A DNA stretch of 64,000 bases from Hyphomicrobiaceae bacterium (GCA_020637815.1 JACKJS010000001.1:1426001-1490000), one strand, 5' to 3'; positions 49,343 to 59,313 are shown, numbered from the stretch's first letter. Made by a program: numbers and translations. The notes: generated from the sequence alone by a model not told the origin.

Positions 49343-50725
49343 TTAGCTTTCTTGGGCTGTGGAAAGTGCAGCCCCCTTGCCAGCCGGCTGCGCCTCGTTA
49401 AGCATAACCGTGAAGGTGGAGCCCTGGCCCGGCTTGGAAGCGATCGCCAGTTCCCCGCGATGCCGGTTCACGATGTGCTTCACGATCGCGAGGCCGAGGC
49501 CGGTTCCGCCCTTTTCCCGGCTGGAGTCCACGTCCACACGATAGAAACGCTCGGTCAGCCGCGGCAAATGCTCCGCCGGAATGCCGGGCCCATCGTCGAC
49601 CACAGAGAGCGCGTAGCGCCCTCGAGCCTGCCGGTTCAGCGATGGAATGTGCTTGGCTTCGATCCGTACACTGCCGTGCGGCTTGCCGTATTTCAACGCG
49701 TTCTGGACCAGGTTCTGAAGCACCTGGAGAAGTTCGTCGCGGTCGCCGCGCACGATGGCAGGCTTGGAGAAACTCTCAACCGCCAGCGACATGCGGCTGT
49801 CGTCGGCGAGCGGCTCCAGCGTGTCGCGGGCGTGGCCGAGAACCTCGTTCAGATCGACCAGCTCGTTTGGCGGCACGTGGACATTCATCTCGAGGCGGCT
49901 GAGGGACAGCAACGTGTCGATCAGCCGCGTCATGCGCGAGGCCTGCTCGGCCATGATCGGCAAGAATCGTTCGCGTGCCGCCTCGTCTTCCTTGGCCGTT
50001 CCTTGCAGCGTCTCGATGAAACCACGCAAGGAAGCCAGCGGAGTCCGCAACTCGTGGCTGGCATTGGCTATGAAGTCGGCGCGCATCTGATTGATGCGCT
50101 CGCCTTCGGTAAAGTCGCGCAGCAAGACGAGTACATGTCCGTCGTGATCGTCCCCACGCATGAGCGGAGCCACCGTCGCCTCCAGGCGCCGGCCTACAGG
50201 CACGCGCTCGGCATATACCATCGAGACGGCTTCGCCCGTCTTCGGTGCGGCACTGATGGCATCCAAAAATTCGGGTGCACGGATGGTCGAGGAAATGTGA
50301 CTGCCTTCGCGCAACGATGCGAAGAGGCCTTTGGCCGGCGCGTTGTAGAACAGCACCTGGCCGTTGCGGTTGAGTATGATCCCAGCGTCCGGAAGGGCAT
50401 CCACCACCGTCGTCACCGGCGACCGGCCACGCTTGACCACCGGCGAGGGAACGTATCCCGCGTCCTCGTCGTGGTCCGTCTCTTGGCGCGGGAGCAGGAC
50501 GACGGCGGCAACGAACCCGACGAAGGATGCGAGCGCCAGCTTCACGGACAGGTCGCCCAACGTCACGAGGCCGGCCATGATCACCGCAAAGATGGCGATC
50601 AGCCAGAACGACGACCACAGCTTGGCCGACAATTCCTGCAGGCCCCGCTTGGCGGCACGGCGGGCACGCCACGAGCGCCGTTGCCGCAGCGTATGCCCGT
50701 TATGTTCGGCCTGATCCGTCAACAT
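49343..50725 (-). CDS. phoR: Phosphate regulon sensor histidine kinase PhoR
   Basis: Inner-membrane kinase that phosphorylates PhoB when phosphate is scarce. 460 residues: two hydrophobic helices (FWLIAIFAVIMAGLVTLG and ALASFVGFVAAVVLLP), a PAS domain (DALPDAGIILNRNGQVLFYN), HisKA with the phospho-histidine in ANASHELRTPLASLRGF, and HATPase_c with LQNLVQNALKYGKPHG (N box), VVDDGPGIP (G1) and REKGGTGLGLAIVKHIV (G2). ATG at 50725 is chosen over the TTG at 50743. It lies upstream of pstS in the same orientation, with a promoter between. Confidence 0.94.
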   Translation of the reverse strand: MLTDQAEHNGHTLRQRRSWRARRAAKRGLQELSAKLWSSFWLIAIFAVIMAGLVTLGDLSVKLALASFVGFVAAVVLLPRQETDHDEDAGYVPSPVVKRGRSPVTTVVDALPDAGIILNRNGQVLFYNAPAKGLFASLREGSHISSTIRAPEFLDAISAAPKTGEAVSMVYAERVPVGRRLEATVAPLMRGDDHDGHVLVLLRDFTEGERINQMRADFIANASHELRTPLASLRGFIETLQGTAKEDEAARERFLPIMAEQASRMTRLIDTLLSLSRLEMNVHVPPNELVDLNEVLGHARDTLEPLADDSRMSLAVESFSKPAIVRGDRDELLQVLQNLVQNALKYGKPHGSVRIEAKHIPSLNRQARGRYALSVVDDGPGIPAEHLPRLTERFYRVDVDSSREKGGTGLGLAIVKHIVNRHRGELAIASKPGQGSTFTVMLNEAQPAGKGAALSTAQES

Positions 50726-51087
50726 CGTTCTCTGTTGATGCAAGCGCCCATCGTTGCATCGCCGGTCCGCCTGTTTGCGCCTGAATTATCACTTTTTCGC
50801 GACATTCCGCCGCCCCCCCGCGAACGAACTGCATGCGGAAGAGATGACTTGCCGCGGCTTTGGCACAAAGGCACGGGCTCCGGTGCTTCCCGTTATATAT
50901 TGGACCGGTGGCCGAATGCCGCCAGTCCGTCTTTCGCATCGTCCCCCGCTGCGCTCGGGATTTGAGCCGTCGAGTTCGGGAGCAAGGACCGGAGTGCGCG
51001 CTGGCAAGGTCAGTGGCAGACTCGCGGCTTCGGCTCGCCTTCGAAAGGTCGAAGCGCAGGAACCCGGACGCTGAGGAAGCTCGACGA

Positions 51088-52167
51088 ATGGCAAACGGAA
51101 TCGGACTGCCGCCGCACGACACCGCGAAGCTCGACGACGAGACGTTTTGGCAAGCGGTCGCGAGGCGGGACGCGCGCTTTGACGGACAATTCTATTATGC
51201 CGTCAAGACCACGGGGATCTATTGCCGGCCGTCCTGCCCGGCGAAGCGGCCGCGCCAAGCGCACGTCTCCTTCCACGTGAGCCCCGAGGCGGCGGAACGG
51301 GCGGGCTATCGCCCTTGCAAGCGGTGCAAGCCCGCGGGGCCAGGGCCGCACCTGGACAGCACCGCCAGGATCGAAAAGGCCTGCCGCCTGATCGAAGGGG
51401 CGGAGTCCACGATTGCCCTCGCCGCCCTGGCGCAGGCGGTTGGTTTGAGCCCACACCACTTCCACCGTCAATTCAAAGCCACACTCGGCATTACGCCCAA
51501 GGCTTACGCGGCCGCTTTGCGGAACGGCCGCGTCCGGGCGGCACTGTCGCGCGGGGTGTCCGTGACGGATGCGCTCTACGAAGCCGGGTTCAGTTCGTCC
51601 GGCCGCTTCTATTCCGCGGCGCCGGGCGCGCTCGGCATGGCGCCGCGCTCATTCCGCGACGGCGGAGCCTCTGAGGAGATCGCATACGGAATCGCCACCT
51701 GCTCGCTCGGCCACGTTCTCATCGCACGCAGCGCCAAGGGTGTTTGCGCGATCATCCTCGGGGACCGGCCCGAAGAGCTTCTGCAAGACGTTCGTATGCT
51801 TTTTCCGCGGGCGGCGTTGCAGGAGGGGGACGAGCGTTTTCGCGCAACCGCCTCGGCGGTGGTTGCCCTGGTCGATGCCCCGGCCATGCATTGTCAACTT
51901 CCGCTCGATATTCGCGGAACGGCGTTTCAACGCCGTGTCTGGGAGGCGCTGAGGAAGATCCCGCCCGGCAAGACGGCGTCCTATGCCGAAATCGCCGCAA
52001 CGATTGGCGCGCCGGCAGCCGTCCGGGCCGTGGCGGGCGCGTGCGCCGCCAACAGGCTCGCGGTCGCCATTCCTTGTCACAGGGTCGTACGCCGCGACGG
52101 GTCCTTGTCCGGCTATCGCTGGGGGATCGATCGCAAGCGCACTCTCCTCGACAAGGAGAAAGCCTGA
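51088..52167 (+). CDS. ada: Ada: O6-methylguanine-DNA methyltransferase and transcriptional activator
   Basis: Repairs alkylated DNA and activates the adaptive response. 359 residues with all three parts: zinc domain with Cys46, Cys50, Cys77 and Cys80 (GIYCRPSC, RPCKRC), AraC-type HTH (STIALAALAQAVGLSPHHFHRQFK), and the C-terminal methyltransferase with Cys330 in AIPCHRVVRRDG. Cys46 is the expected phosphotriester acceptor. The ATG at 51088 (MANGIGLPP) is preceded by GAGGAAG; the frame extends upstream without coding character. An alcohol dehydrogenase gene follows 74 bp later. Confidence 0.94.
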   Translation: MANGIGLPPHDTAKLDDETFWQAVARRDARFDGQFYYAVKTTGIYCRPSCPAKRPRQAHVSFHVSPEAAERAGYRPCKRCKPAGPGPHLDSTARIEKACRLIEGAESTIALAALAQAVGLSPHHFHRQFKATLGITPKAYAAALRNGRVRAALSRGVSVTDALYEAGFSSSGRFYSAAPGALGMAPRSFRDGGASEEIAYGIATCSLGHVLIARSAKGVCAIILGDRPEELLQDVRMLFPRAALQEGDERFRATASAVVALVDAPAMHCQLPLDIRGTAFQRRVWEALRKIPPGKTASYAEIAATIGAPAAVRAVAGACAANRLAVAIPCHRVVRRDGSLSGYRWGIDRKRTLLDKEKA

Positions 52168-52241
52168 TGCCACATCGCGGCCCTTGTTGTTTGCAGAACT
52201 GACCGCAATCCGGAACACCGATTATCTCCAGGGGAACAAGC

Positions 52242-53243
52242 ATGGTGCACGCATGGGCCGCAATGGCGCCGGGACAAACGCTCGAACGCTACGAGTACGA
52301 CGCGGGACCCATCGGTTCCGACGAGGTGGAAGTCGAAGTCGAAACCTGCGGCATTTGCCACTCGGACCTGTCCGTGGTGAACAACGAATGGGGCATCTCC
52401 ACGTTCCCCGCCGTTCCAGGGCACGAGATCATCGGACGGATCGTGGCGGCCGGGCCTCATGCCAAGGGAGTGTCCGTAGGCCAGCGTGTCGGGATCGGCT
52501 GGAGCGCCGAGAGCTGCATGCATTGTCCGCAATGCCTGGCGGGGGACGGGAATCTCTGCGCCGAGAACGTGGCGACCATTGTCGGCCATTACGGCGGATT
52601 CGCCGACCGGGTCCGGGCCAACTGGCAATGGGTCATTCCGCTCCCCGACGGGCTCAATGCGCGCGATGCCGGGCCGCTGCTATGTGGCGGAACGACCGTG
52701 TTCGCGCCATTCCACGAATACGGTATCAGCCCGATACAGCGCGTAGGCGTGGTCGGTATTGGCGGGCTGGGGCATCTCGGATTGAAATTCGCCAGGGCTT
52801 GGGGATGCGAGGTGACGGCCTTCACCTCGACCGACGCCAAGGCTGACGAGGCACGGGGTTTCGGCGCCCACCATGTGGTCAACAGCCGCGACCGAAATGC
52901 GCTGAAGGCTCTGGCGGGATCCCTCGACCTTCTCCTCGTTACGGTGAATGTACCGCTCGATTGGCCCGCTATGGTTGGCATGCTGGCGCCGCGCGGCCGC
53001 ATGCATATCGTGGGCGCCGTGCTCAAACCGATTCCGGTTCTGGCGATGGATCTCATTGCCGGCCAGCGAAGCATCTCGGGGTCGCCCACCGCCGGTCCTA
53101 CGGTGATGGCTAAAATGCTCGAATTCTCCGCGCGTCATGGCATCCTGCCGCAGACCGAGCATTTCGCCATGGACCAGGTCAACGATGCGCTGGAGCACCT
53201 GAAGTCCGGCAACGCGCGGTACCGCATCGTCCTTGACGCATGA
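52242..53243 (+). CDS. Zinc-dependent alcohol dehydrogenase (cinnamyl-alcohol/YahK type), NAD(P)-dependent
   Basis: 333 residues, medium-chain dehydrogenase fold. Catalytic zinc ligands: Cys36 in ETCGICHSD and His in PGHEIIGR; structural zinc cysteines CMHCPQCLAGDGNLC. The nucleotide site VGVVGIGGLGHLGLKFA is the GxGGxG Rossmann loop. It probably reduces aldehydes with NADPH, as do YahK/AdhC homologues; substrate unknown. It lies behind ada and may be co-transcribed. It starts with ATG at 52242, 5 bp after GGGGAA. Confidence 0.85.
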   Translation: MVHAWAAMAPGQTLERYEYDAGPIGSDEVEVEVETCGICHSDLSVVNNEWGISTFPAVPGHEIIGRIVAAGPHAKGVSVGQRVGIGWSAESCMHCPQCLAGDGNLCAENVATIVGHYGGFADRVRANWQWVIPLPDGLNARDAGPLLCGGTTVFAPFHEYGISPIQRVGVVGIGGLGHLGLKFARAWGCEVTAFTSTDAKADEARGFGAHHVVNSRDRNALKALAGSLDLLLVTVNVPLDWPAMVGMLAPRGRMHIVGAVLKPIPVLAMDLIAGQRSISGSPTAGPTVMAKMLEFSARHGILPQTEHFAMDQVNDALEHLKSGNARYRIVLDA

Positions 53244-53273
53244 CTGGAAAGGCGGAACGTCGCTGGACGGATG

Positions 53274-53645
53274 TCAGCGCGAGAGACCTTTGTCGGCAAG
53301 TTCGTTCAGATACGCTCTGAACAGCGCTTCCTGGTTCTCGCCGAGCTCGCGCAAATAGTCCCAGACATAGAGCCCGGTATTATGGCCGTCGTCGAAGGTG
53401 ATCCGCACGGCGTAGGTCCCGACCGGTTCGAGCTTCTGGATGCGCACCGACTTCTTTCCGGGAACGGTGACCCGCTGTTCGGGGCTGTGCCCTTGCACCT
53501 CGGCGCTGGGACTGAGGACCCGCAACAGCTCCGCCGGCAGCGCGAAGTGCTTCCCGTCGTCGAACGACACGGTCAGCACTTGCTTGTCCTTGTCGAGTTT
53601 CAGCTCGGTCGGCCAGGACGTCGCCGGCTTCGTCATCTCTTCCAT
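53274..53645 (-). CDS. DUF971 family protein (gamma-butyrobetaine-hydroxylase-like N-terminal domain)
   Basis: 123 residues. The sequence LKLDKDKQVLTVSFDDGKHFALPAELLR and VRITFDDGHNTGLYVWDYLREL fits the DUF971 domain that also forms the N-terminus of gamma-butyrobetaine hydroxylase. Stand-alone members occur beside iron-sulfur cluster or molybdenum-cofactor genes; moaA lies 440 bp away on the other strand. Function unknown. ATG at 53645 has GGTGAG upstream and sits 5 bp after the DUF6494 stop; further ATG at 53636. Confidence 0.8.
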   Translation of the reverse strand: MEEMTKPATSWPTELKLDKDKQVLTVSFDDGKHFALPAELLRVLSPSAEVQGHSPEQRVTVPGKKSVRIQKLEPVGTYAVRITFDDGHNTGLYVWDYLRELGENQEALFRAYLNELADKGLSR

Positions 53646-53649
53646 GATC

Positions 53650-53844
53650 TCACCCAAGATCGATTTCGCCTTCGATCACGTGCCGCAGGGCCGTTCCCTC
53701 CGCCGTGAGAACCATCTTCATCTTCAGCTTGCCGTCTCCGTGCAGGCCGGACTCCCGTACGAAGCTTTCGATCGCCTGCTGCGATGTCACGCCGACCTCC
53801 TTGAGAAAGCGCCGCAACGACATATTGAACCGGTCTTCATCCAT
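53650..53844 (-). CDS. Short conserved protein (DUF6494-like), 64 aa
   Basis: A small soluble protein starting MDEDRFNMSLRRFLKEVG, with VTSQQAIESFVRESG and ending VIEGEIDLG. It resembles the short DUF6494 family found next to DUF971 genes in Alphaproteobacteria. It is first of a two-gene operon with the DUF971 gene. The role is unknown. The ATG at 53844 is preceded by GAGGAG on the minus strand. Confidence 0.75.
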   Translation of the reverse strand: MDEDRFNMSLRRFLKEVGVTSQQAIESFVRESGLHGDGKLKMKMVLTAEGTALRHVIEGEIDLG

Positions 53845-53915
53845 GGCTGAACTCCTCTAGCTGAGCGCCCTAGATCGAGATCCCATGACCGGGCCTGCCG
53901 CGACTTTTCTGGCGC

Positions 53916-53939
53916 TATTGAATGGCTGCAAATTCAATA
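53916..53939. repeat. Inverted repeat TATTGAAT-N8-ATTCAATA in a divergent promoter region
   Basis: Perfect 8 bp arms with 8 bp spacing, between the DUF6494/DUF971 operon (start 53844, minus) and moaA (54084, plus). It is a candidate operator for either side; the sequence is AT-rich against a GC-rich background. Confidence 0.5.
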
Positions 53940-54083
53940 TACTCTAGACGAAACTGCCCGTTAGAGGCGGAACTTTGAAGGTTAAGAACACTGGCCGTCG
54001 CGGCCCGCATGAGCGGCGCCATAGGAACAAAAACCTATAAGAACGAGCGCCCGAGCGAGGAACACAGGCTACAAGATTCCGAC

Positions 54084-55091
54084 ATGACCGATGATCACGC
54101 CGCCAACCTGGTCGACCCGTTCGGCCGCGCCATCACCTATCTGCGCGTTTCCGTAACGGATCGCTGCGATTTTCGCTGCACCTATTGCATGGCGGAGGAC
54201 ATGACCTTCCTGCCGCGCAAAAATCTCCTGACGCTCGAGGAGATCGACCGTCTCTCTAGCGCGTTTGTCCAGCGTGGGGTTCGAAAGCTCCGGCTGACGG
54301 GCGGAGAACCGCTCGTGCGGCGAAATGTCATGAGCTTGATCGAATCGCTGTCTCGGCATCTGGGTGGCGGGCTAGACGAGCTGACTCTGACCACGAACGG
54401 CAGCCAGCTGTACCGCTTCGCCGATCAGCTAGCGGACCTTGGCGTCAAACGAATCAACGTGTCGTTGGACACGCTCGATGCCGCCAAGTTCAGCGTCCTG
54501 ACCCGTTGGGGCGACTTCAACCAAGTCATGCGCGGAATCGACGCCGCCGCCCGCGCAGGTCTCAAGATCAAAATCAATGCCGTCGCGCTCCGGGACATGA
54601 ACGAGGACGAGATCGAAGACCTGCTGCGCTGGGCTCATGGCCGCGGATTCGATCTCACCCTGATCGAGACGATGCCTCTCGGAGACGTCGGCACGGACCG
54701 GACGGATCAGTATCTGCCGTTGTCTCTCGTGCGTGCCCGGCTGTCTCAACACTTCGCGTTGGAGGACATCCCCGACAGGACGGGCGGTCCTGCCCGCTAT
54801 GTCCGCGTGCGCGAGACCGGAGGGCGTCTCGGCTTCATCACGCCCATGACTCATAATTTCTGCGAATCCTGCAACAGGGTGCGCGTGACGTGCACCGGCA
54901 CGCTCTATATGTGCCTTGGCCAGGAAGATTCCGCGGATCTCAGGGAACCGATGCGTGCCAGCGATTCCGACGAGTTGCTCCACGCCGCGATTAATAATGC
55001 CATCGCACGGAAACCAAAAGGTCACGACTTCGTTATAGACAGGGACTCAGCGCCCGCCGTGACACGCCATATGTCGGCAACCGGTGGTTAG
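54084..55091 (+). CDS. moaA: GTP 3',8-cyclase MoaA
   Basis: First step of molybdenum cofactor synthesis, a radical SAM enzyme acting on GTP. 335 residues; N-terminal cluster cysteines 28, 32 and 35 in TDRCDFRCTYCMAED, the GGEPL SAM motif in LRLTGGEPLVRR, and the C-terminal cluster CESCNRVRVTC...MCLGQ. It ends in GG, as required for MoaA activity. ATG at 54084 is the homologous start; the frame is open to 54009. No other moa gene is adjacent. Confidence 0.94.
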   Translation: MTDDHAANLVDPFGRAITYLRVSVTDRCDFRCTYCMAEDMTFLPRKNLLTLEEIDRLSSAFVQRGVRKLRLTGGEPLVRRNVMSLIESLSRHLGGGLDELTLTTNGSQLYRFADQLADLGVKRINVSLDTLDAAKFSVLTRWGDFNQVMRGIDAAARAGLKIKINAVALRDMNEDEIEDLLRWAHGRGFDLTLIETMPLGDVGTDRTDQYLPLSLVRARLSQHFALEDIPDRTGGPARYVRVRETGGRLGFITPMTHNFCESCNRVRVTCTGTLYMCLGQEDSADLREPMRASDSDELLHAAINNAIARKPKGHDFVIDRDSAPAVTRHMSATGG

Positions 55092-55298
55092 TCGGCATTT
55101 GGATTAACGAATTCTTTATGCCCGGAATCGTCGGAAATTTCCGTGCAGAATCGGCCCTCTCCTCCTGAAATCGGAGCACAAACGGCCGGTTTTGGCGGGT
55201 AAGCTGCTCCGTTTACGTCGTTTCTTAACTTCCAGTGGTGTACCGTAACGTTTGGTACAAAACCCGAGAGCGAGCGCATCCCTTCGTCGTGATCCCAC

Positions 55299-57254
55299 AT
55301 GCGACCTAAAGAGCTGCTACACAAATACTGGCATTGGTTGGGACTAACGCTATTCGCGATGCTGATTGCGCTGGCGGCGCTCATTGCGCCGAACCGCATC
55401 AGCCTCCTAGAGTTGGAGCGTGAAGCCTTCGCCGCGGAGAATCAGATTCGCGAAAAGCTTCTCGAAGACCCGCAACTCGTGACCCATGCTCTGACGGTTC
55501 CCGGCGGCGCGACACAACTCACGGAACTGTTCAACGATGCCGGCTTTGGACAACGGCTTCTGCGCTACGAATTGTACGATTCGAAGGGCGATCTCGTGTT
55601 CACGAGAGGCCTCGCCAATCTGAGGCTCAATCGTCCGGCAATCGCGGCCTCGATCAACCCCAACAGGAACGGCGCGACGATCGGACTCTACGCCGGGGAC
55701 GGAACGAACGGCCCTTCCCACTTCGCGCGACTGCATGTTCCGATCAATCTCGGCAGCGACGTGCATGGCTCCCTGGAGATCTATCTCGATCAGAGCAAGC
55801 AGGCCGGCGTTCTGACCAGCTATTTCGGAGTCATCGCGCTCGTCATACTCGCGCTTGTCGGCGCGGGGATCACCATTCCCCTTGCGCTGGCCTGGACGCG
55901 CGGCCGCGCGCAGCGGCGGGCCCGCGAAGAAGTGCTCTACCTGCAAAGCCATGACTCGCTGACCGGGCTGGCGAACCGAGCCAAGTTCACCGAACGCGTC
56001 GGCCAGGCCTTGGAGCGTATCCAAGACGACGCCATGCATATGGCCGTGATCACGGTGAACATCGACCGTTTCAAGGAGCTCAACGAAACACTCGAGCACC
56101 AAGGCGGAGACCGCGTGCTCCACGACATCGGAACGCGCATCCAGCACGTCGCGCGCGACCGCGACATCGTGGCCCGGCTTGGAGGCGACGAGTTCGCCAT
56201 CGCTTTGACCGACGTAGCCGCTCTGAGCGACGTGATGGCATTCGTTCACCGACTCGGATCGGCGCTGACCCGGCCTTTCCACGTCAACAATCGCGAAGTC
56301 GTCTTGACCACCAGCTTGGGCATCGCCCTGGCCCCGGCCGATGGCGATACGGCCGACGTGCTCGTGCGGCACTCGGCGATCGCTCTGTCGCGCGCGAAGT
56401 TGGACGGCGGCCAGCGCATGTGCTTCTACGAAGAAAGCATGGACAAGGCCGTGCAGCAGCGGCACACGATCGAACAGGATCTCCGCCATGCGCTACGGCG
56501 CGGTGAGTTCGATGTGGTCTACCAGCCGCAATACGACCTCAAGACCGAGACGCCTTGCGGGTCGGAGGCGCTGATCCGCTGGCATCATCCCCAGCACGGC
56601 ATCGTCGCGCCGGGACACTTTATTTCGGTGGCCGAGGAAACCGGCCTCATTGTTCCAATCGGCGAATGGGTGCTCCGGCAGGCCTGCTCCGACGCCACAC
56701 AGTGGCCGGAGCATCTCACCGTCGCCGTCAACCTCTCACCGGCTCAGTTCCACGATGGAGACATTGCCGAGACCGTGGCCGATATCCTTCATGAAACCGG
56801 CCTCGCGGCAAACAGGCTCGAACTCGAAATTACCGAGAGCCTCCTGATCAACGACACCGAAGAAGTTCTGGCCAAGCTCAACCGCTTACGCGAACTCGGC
56901 GTGCGGATCGCCATGGACGACTTCGGAACCGGATATTCGAGCCTGAGCTATCTGGCGCGCTTCCCCTTCTCGAAGATCAAGATCGACCAGCAGTTCGTTC
57001 GCAACATGACCCGGGATCCGGCCATGCGGGCGATCGTCAAGACCATCATCGCACTCGGCGAGTCCTTGCGGGTCACGATTACCGCCGAGGGCGTGGAAAC
57101 GCAGGAGCAAGCCGACATGCTGCGGCGCCTGGGCTGCCCGCAGGTGCAGGGCTTCCTCTACGGACGCCCCGAGAAAGCCACGGTACACGCGGACAAAACG
57201 ATGAGCGACGCCGTCTCGATGTCTCAACTGCCGAAGCGTCCAAGCGCGGCCTAG
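55299..57254 (+). CDS. Membrane GGDEF-EAL protein (cyclic-di-GMP turnover)
   Basis: 651 residues: N-terminal helix (YWHWLGLTLFAMLIALAALI), a periplasmic sensor region, a second helix (VIALVILALVGAGITIPLALAW), a GGDEF domain with intact GGDEF (295-299) and I-site RDRD (286-289), and an EAL domain with EAL (423-425), DDFGTGYSSL and EGVETQEQ. Both catalytic motifs look intact, so it may make or break c-di-GMP. Its signal is unknown. ATG at 55299. A CtrA-like TTAA-N7-TTTA is at 55104-55118. Confidence 0.9.
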   Translation: MRPKELLHKYWHWLGLTLFAMLIALAALIAPNRISLLELEREAFAAENQIREKLLEDPQLVTHALTVPGGATQLTELFNDAGFGQRLLRYELYDSKGDLVFTRGLANLRLNRPAIAASINPNRNGATIGLYAGDGTNGPSHFARLHVPINLGSDVHGSLEIYLDQSKQAGVLTSYFGVIALVILALVGAGITIPLALAWTRGRAQRRAREEVLYLQSHDSLTGLANRAKFTERVGQALERIQDDAMHMAVITVNIDRFKELNETLEHQGGDRVLHDIGTRIQHVARDRDIVARLGGDEFAIALTDVAALSDVMAFVHRLGSALTRPFHVNNREVVLTTSLGIALAPADGDTADVLVRHSAIALSRAKLDGGQRMCFYEESMDKAVQQRHTIEQDLRHALRRGEFDVVYQPQYDLKTETPCGSEALIRWHHPQHGIVAPGHFISVAEETGLIVPIGEWVLRQACSDATQWPEHLTVAVNLSPAQFHDGDIAETVADILHETGLAANRLELEITESLLINDTEEVLAKLNRLRELGVRIAMDDFGTGYSSLSYLARFPFSKIKIDQQFVRNMTRDPAMRAIVKTIIALGESLRVTITAEGVETQEQADMLRRLGCPQVQGFLYGRPEKATVHADKTMSDAVSMSQLPKRPSAA

Positions 57255-57315
57255 GTTCCAACCCTACCCGGCGACACGGCCGGCTTGGCCAACCGCTGGC
57301 CCGCAACCCGATCTC

Positions 57316-59313
57316 TTACGCCGAGACGGCCTCATCCAAGCGCGGCTCCTCCGTCACGACGGGCGGAGCGTTGGCCGGCAGGCCGCACAGGCCGCCGCCA
57401 AGATGGACGTGGTGCCAAAGCTGTGTCGCCACGACACCACCAAGACCGAGGCTGAAGAAGCGGCCAAGGCGGCGGCTCGAACCTTCGGACGCCACGAGCG
57501 CGCAATCGCGCCGTACCTGATCGACGTCGAAATAGCCGGTCCGCTTCAGGCTTTCCTCGCTGACGAGCTCGCGCACGAACTCCGGGGCATTGACCAAAAA
57601 GCTGTCCGCCAGCGGCGCCTGGAACATGTGCTTGGGACGCTGCGCGACGCTTCGCGGCAGTACGCGCTCCGCCGCTTGGCGCAGCAAATATTTGTCGCGC
57701 ATGCGCCGGCGCAGTTTCCAGCGTGGACTGAGCTGTGAAACGAAGGAGATCACATCCTCGTCCAAAAAGGGGTAGCGCGTCTCCACGCTGTTCGCCATGG
57801 CGATCCGGTCACCCTTCTGGCTCAACAACAAGCCTGGAAGATGGATTTTGTAGCCGAAGTAGAGAGAACGGTTGAGCGGGTGCCATCGCGCCATGCGCTC
57901 CACGTCGAGGTCGAGGTCCTCATAGGCCACGTGACCGCCGAGCTCTTCCTTGAAGCCAGCGCTGAAATAACGGTCCCGGGACGTCGCAACCAAGCTGTAC
58001 ATGACAGATTGCGCGTGAGGACCGCCAACCAGCGTGTCGATCTTTCTCAGCTCGTCGGCATTCTGCTTCGCACCGATCTTCCGGACCGCCCGGCTCAATC
58101 CCGGCGTTACGGCCAACATCTCGCCCATGTCGAGGACGCGGGCCATTTCCCGCATCTTGAACCAGACGTAACCCGCGAAGCCTTCGTCGGCGCCCTCGCC
58201 GGTCAAGACGACCTTATAGCCTTGCGACCGAACCTCCCGCGACAGCGCCAGGAGAGCGGCGCAGGAGGTATCGAGAACCGGAGACTCGGCCGCTTGGGTG
58301 AGCGCGGGATAGGAGTCCATGATCAGGTCGGAGCCCGCCTGAACAACCGAAGGATGCGCGCCGATGGCCTCGGCCGCCTCCATCGCCTCGTCGACTTCGT
58401 CGAGATTCTTCTTCGGAATGCGAAGGGTGAAGCTCGGCAACGGGCGCCCCGCGACACGCGCCGCCGTCGCCAGAACGAAGGCGGAGTCCACCCCGCCGCT
58501 GAGATAACCCACCACGGGGACGTCGGCACGGAGCCGCACATCCACGGCGCGCGCGAACACCTGTTCGAACGAATCGGTGAGGTGCGGCAGGTCTCCGTCT
58601 AGTTCGTCGCCCCAATCGGGAAAATCGAAGTCCCAATATTTGCGCTCGGTAACGGACCCTGCGCTGCGTCCGTCCGACAGTTCGATCTTCAGATAATGAC
58701 CCGGTTCGAGCGCTTGAACGCCCTTGAACGCCGTGCGGCGCGAGCTCAGGGCGAAGAAGGTGAAAAGATGATCGAGCCCCCGCGGATCGGCTTCGGGCCG
58801 CACGGCGCCCGTGGCGATGAGTGCCTTGATCTCGGATGCGAAGTAGATGGTGTCCCCTTGACGCGACCAGAACAGAGGACAGATGCCGACGCGATCTCGC
58901 CCGAGAATGACGACGCCGCGGACGAGATCGACCAGGGCGAACGCGAACTGCCCTTTCAGATAGGGAAACAGACCCTCCCCATACTCCTCGTAGAGATGGA
59001 CGAGGACTTCGCTGTCGCTGTGGGTGCAGAACACGTGCCCCTTGGCTTCGAGGTCCGTCCGGCGTTCGGGATAATCGAAGAACTCGCCGTTGCAGATGAC
59101 GGCGACGGTGCGGTCTTCGTTGAAGATGGGCTGCTGGCCGTCCTCGAGTCCGACGATGCTGAGGCGGCGATGCGCGAATCCGACGCCGGGCACGGTAAGA
59201 AAACCCGAATCGTCGGGACCGCGATGGACCAAGGCATCCGCCATCCTTTGCAACGTGGCCCGTTCTGGCAGCCGTTTTCCTGCAACGTCAATCGATCCGG
59301 CGATGCCACACAT
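57316..59313 (-). CDS. Asparagine synthase (glutamine-hydrolysing) family protein
   Basis: 665 residues. It begins MCGIAGSID, where Cys2 is the glutaminase nucleophile after Met removal, followed by LVHRGPDDSG, RLSIVGLEDGQQP and GEFFDY. The synthetase half has the P-loop VGYLSGGVDSAFVL and LTGEGADEGFAGY. AsnB-like proteins also include amidotransferases for secondary metabolites and sugars; adjacency to Mrp does not decide. It follows mrp by 94 bp on the same strand, which allows co-transcription. ATG at 59313. Confidence 0.88.
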   Translation of the reverse strand: MCGIAGSIDVAGKRLPERATLQRMADALVHRGPDDSGFLTVPGVGFAHRRLSIVGLEDGQQPIFNEDRTVAVICNGEFFDYPERRTDLEAKGHVFCTHSDSEVLVHLYEEYGEGLFPYLKGQFAFALVDLVRGVVILGRDRVGICPLFWSRQGDTIYFASEIKALIATGAVRPEADPRGLDHLFTFFALSSRRTAFKGVQALEPGHYLKIELSDGRSAGSVTERKYWDFDFPDWGDELDGDLPHLTDSFEQVFARAVDVRLRADVPVVGYLSGGVDSAFVLATAARVAGRPLPSFTLRIPKKNLDEVDEAMEAAEAIGAHPSVVQAGSDLIMDSYPALTQAAESPVLDTSCAALLALSREVRSQGYKVVLTGEGADEGFAGYVWFKMREMARVLDMGEMLAVTPGLSRAVRKIGAKQNADELRKIDTLVGGPHAQSVMYSLVATSRDRYFSAGFKEELGGHVAYEDLDLDVERMARWHPLNRSLYFGYKIHLPGLLLSQKGDRIAMANSVETRYPFLDEDVISFVSQLSPRWKLRRRMRDKYLLRQAAERVLPRSVAQRPKHMFQAPLADSFLVNAPEFVRELVSEESLKRTGYFDVDQVRRDCALVASEGSSRRLGRFFSLGLGGVVATQLWHHVHLGGGLCGLPANAPPVVTEEPRLDEAVSA

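Noticed and set aside
49352..50965. 537-codon plus-strand frame opposite phoR
   Set aside because: His/Arg-rich antisense shadow of a well-supported histidine kinase.
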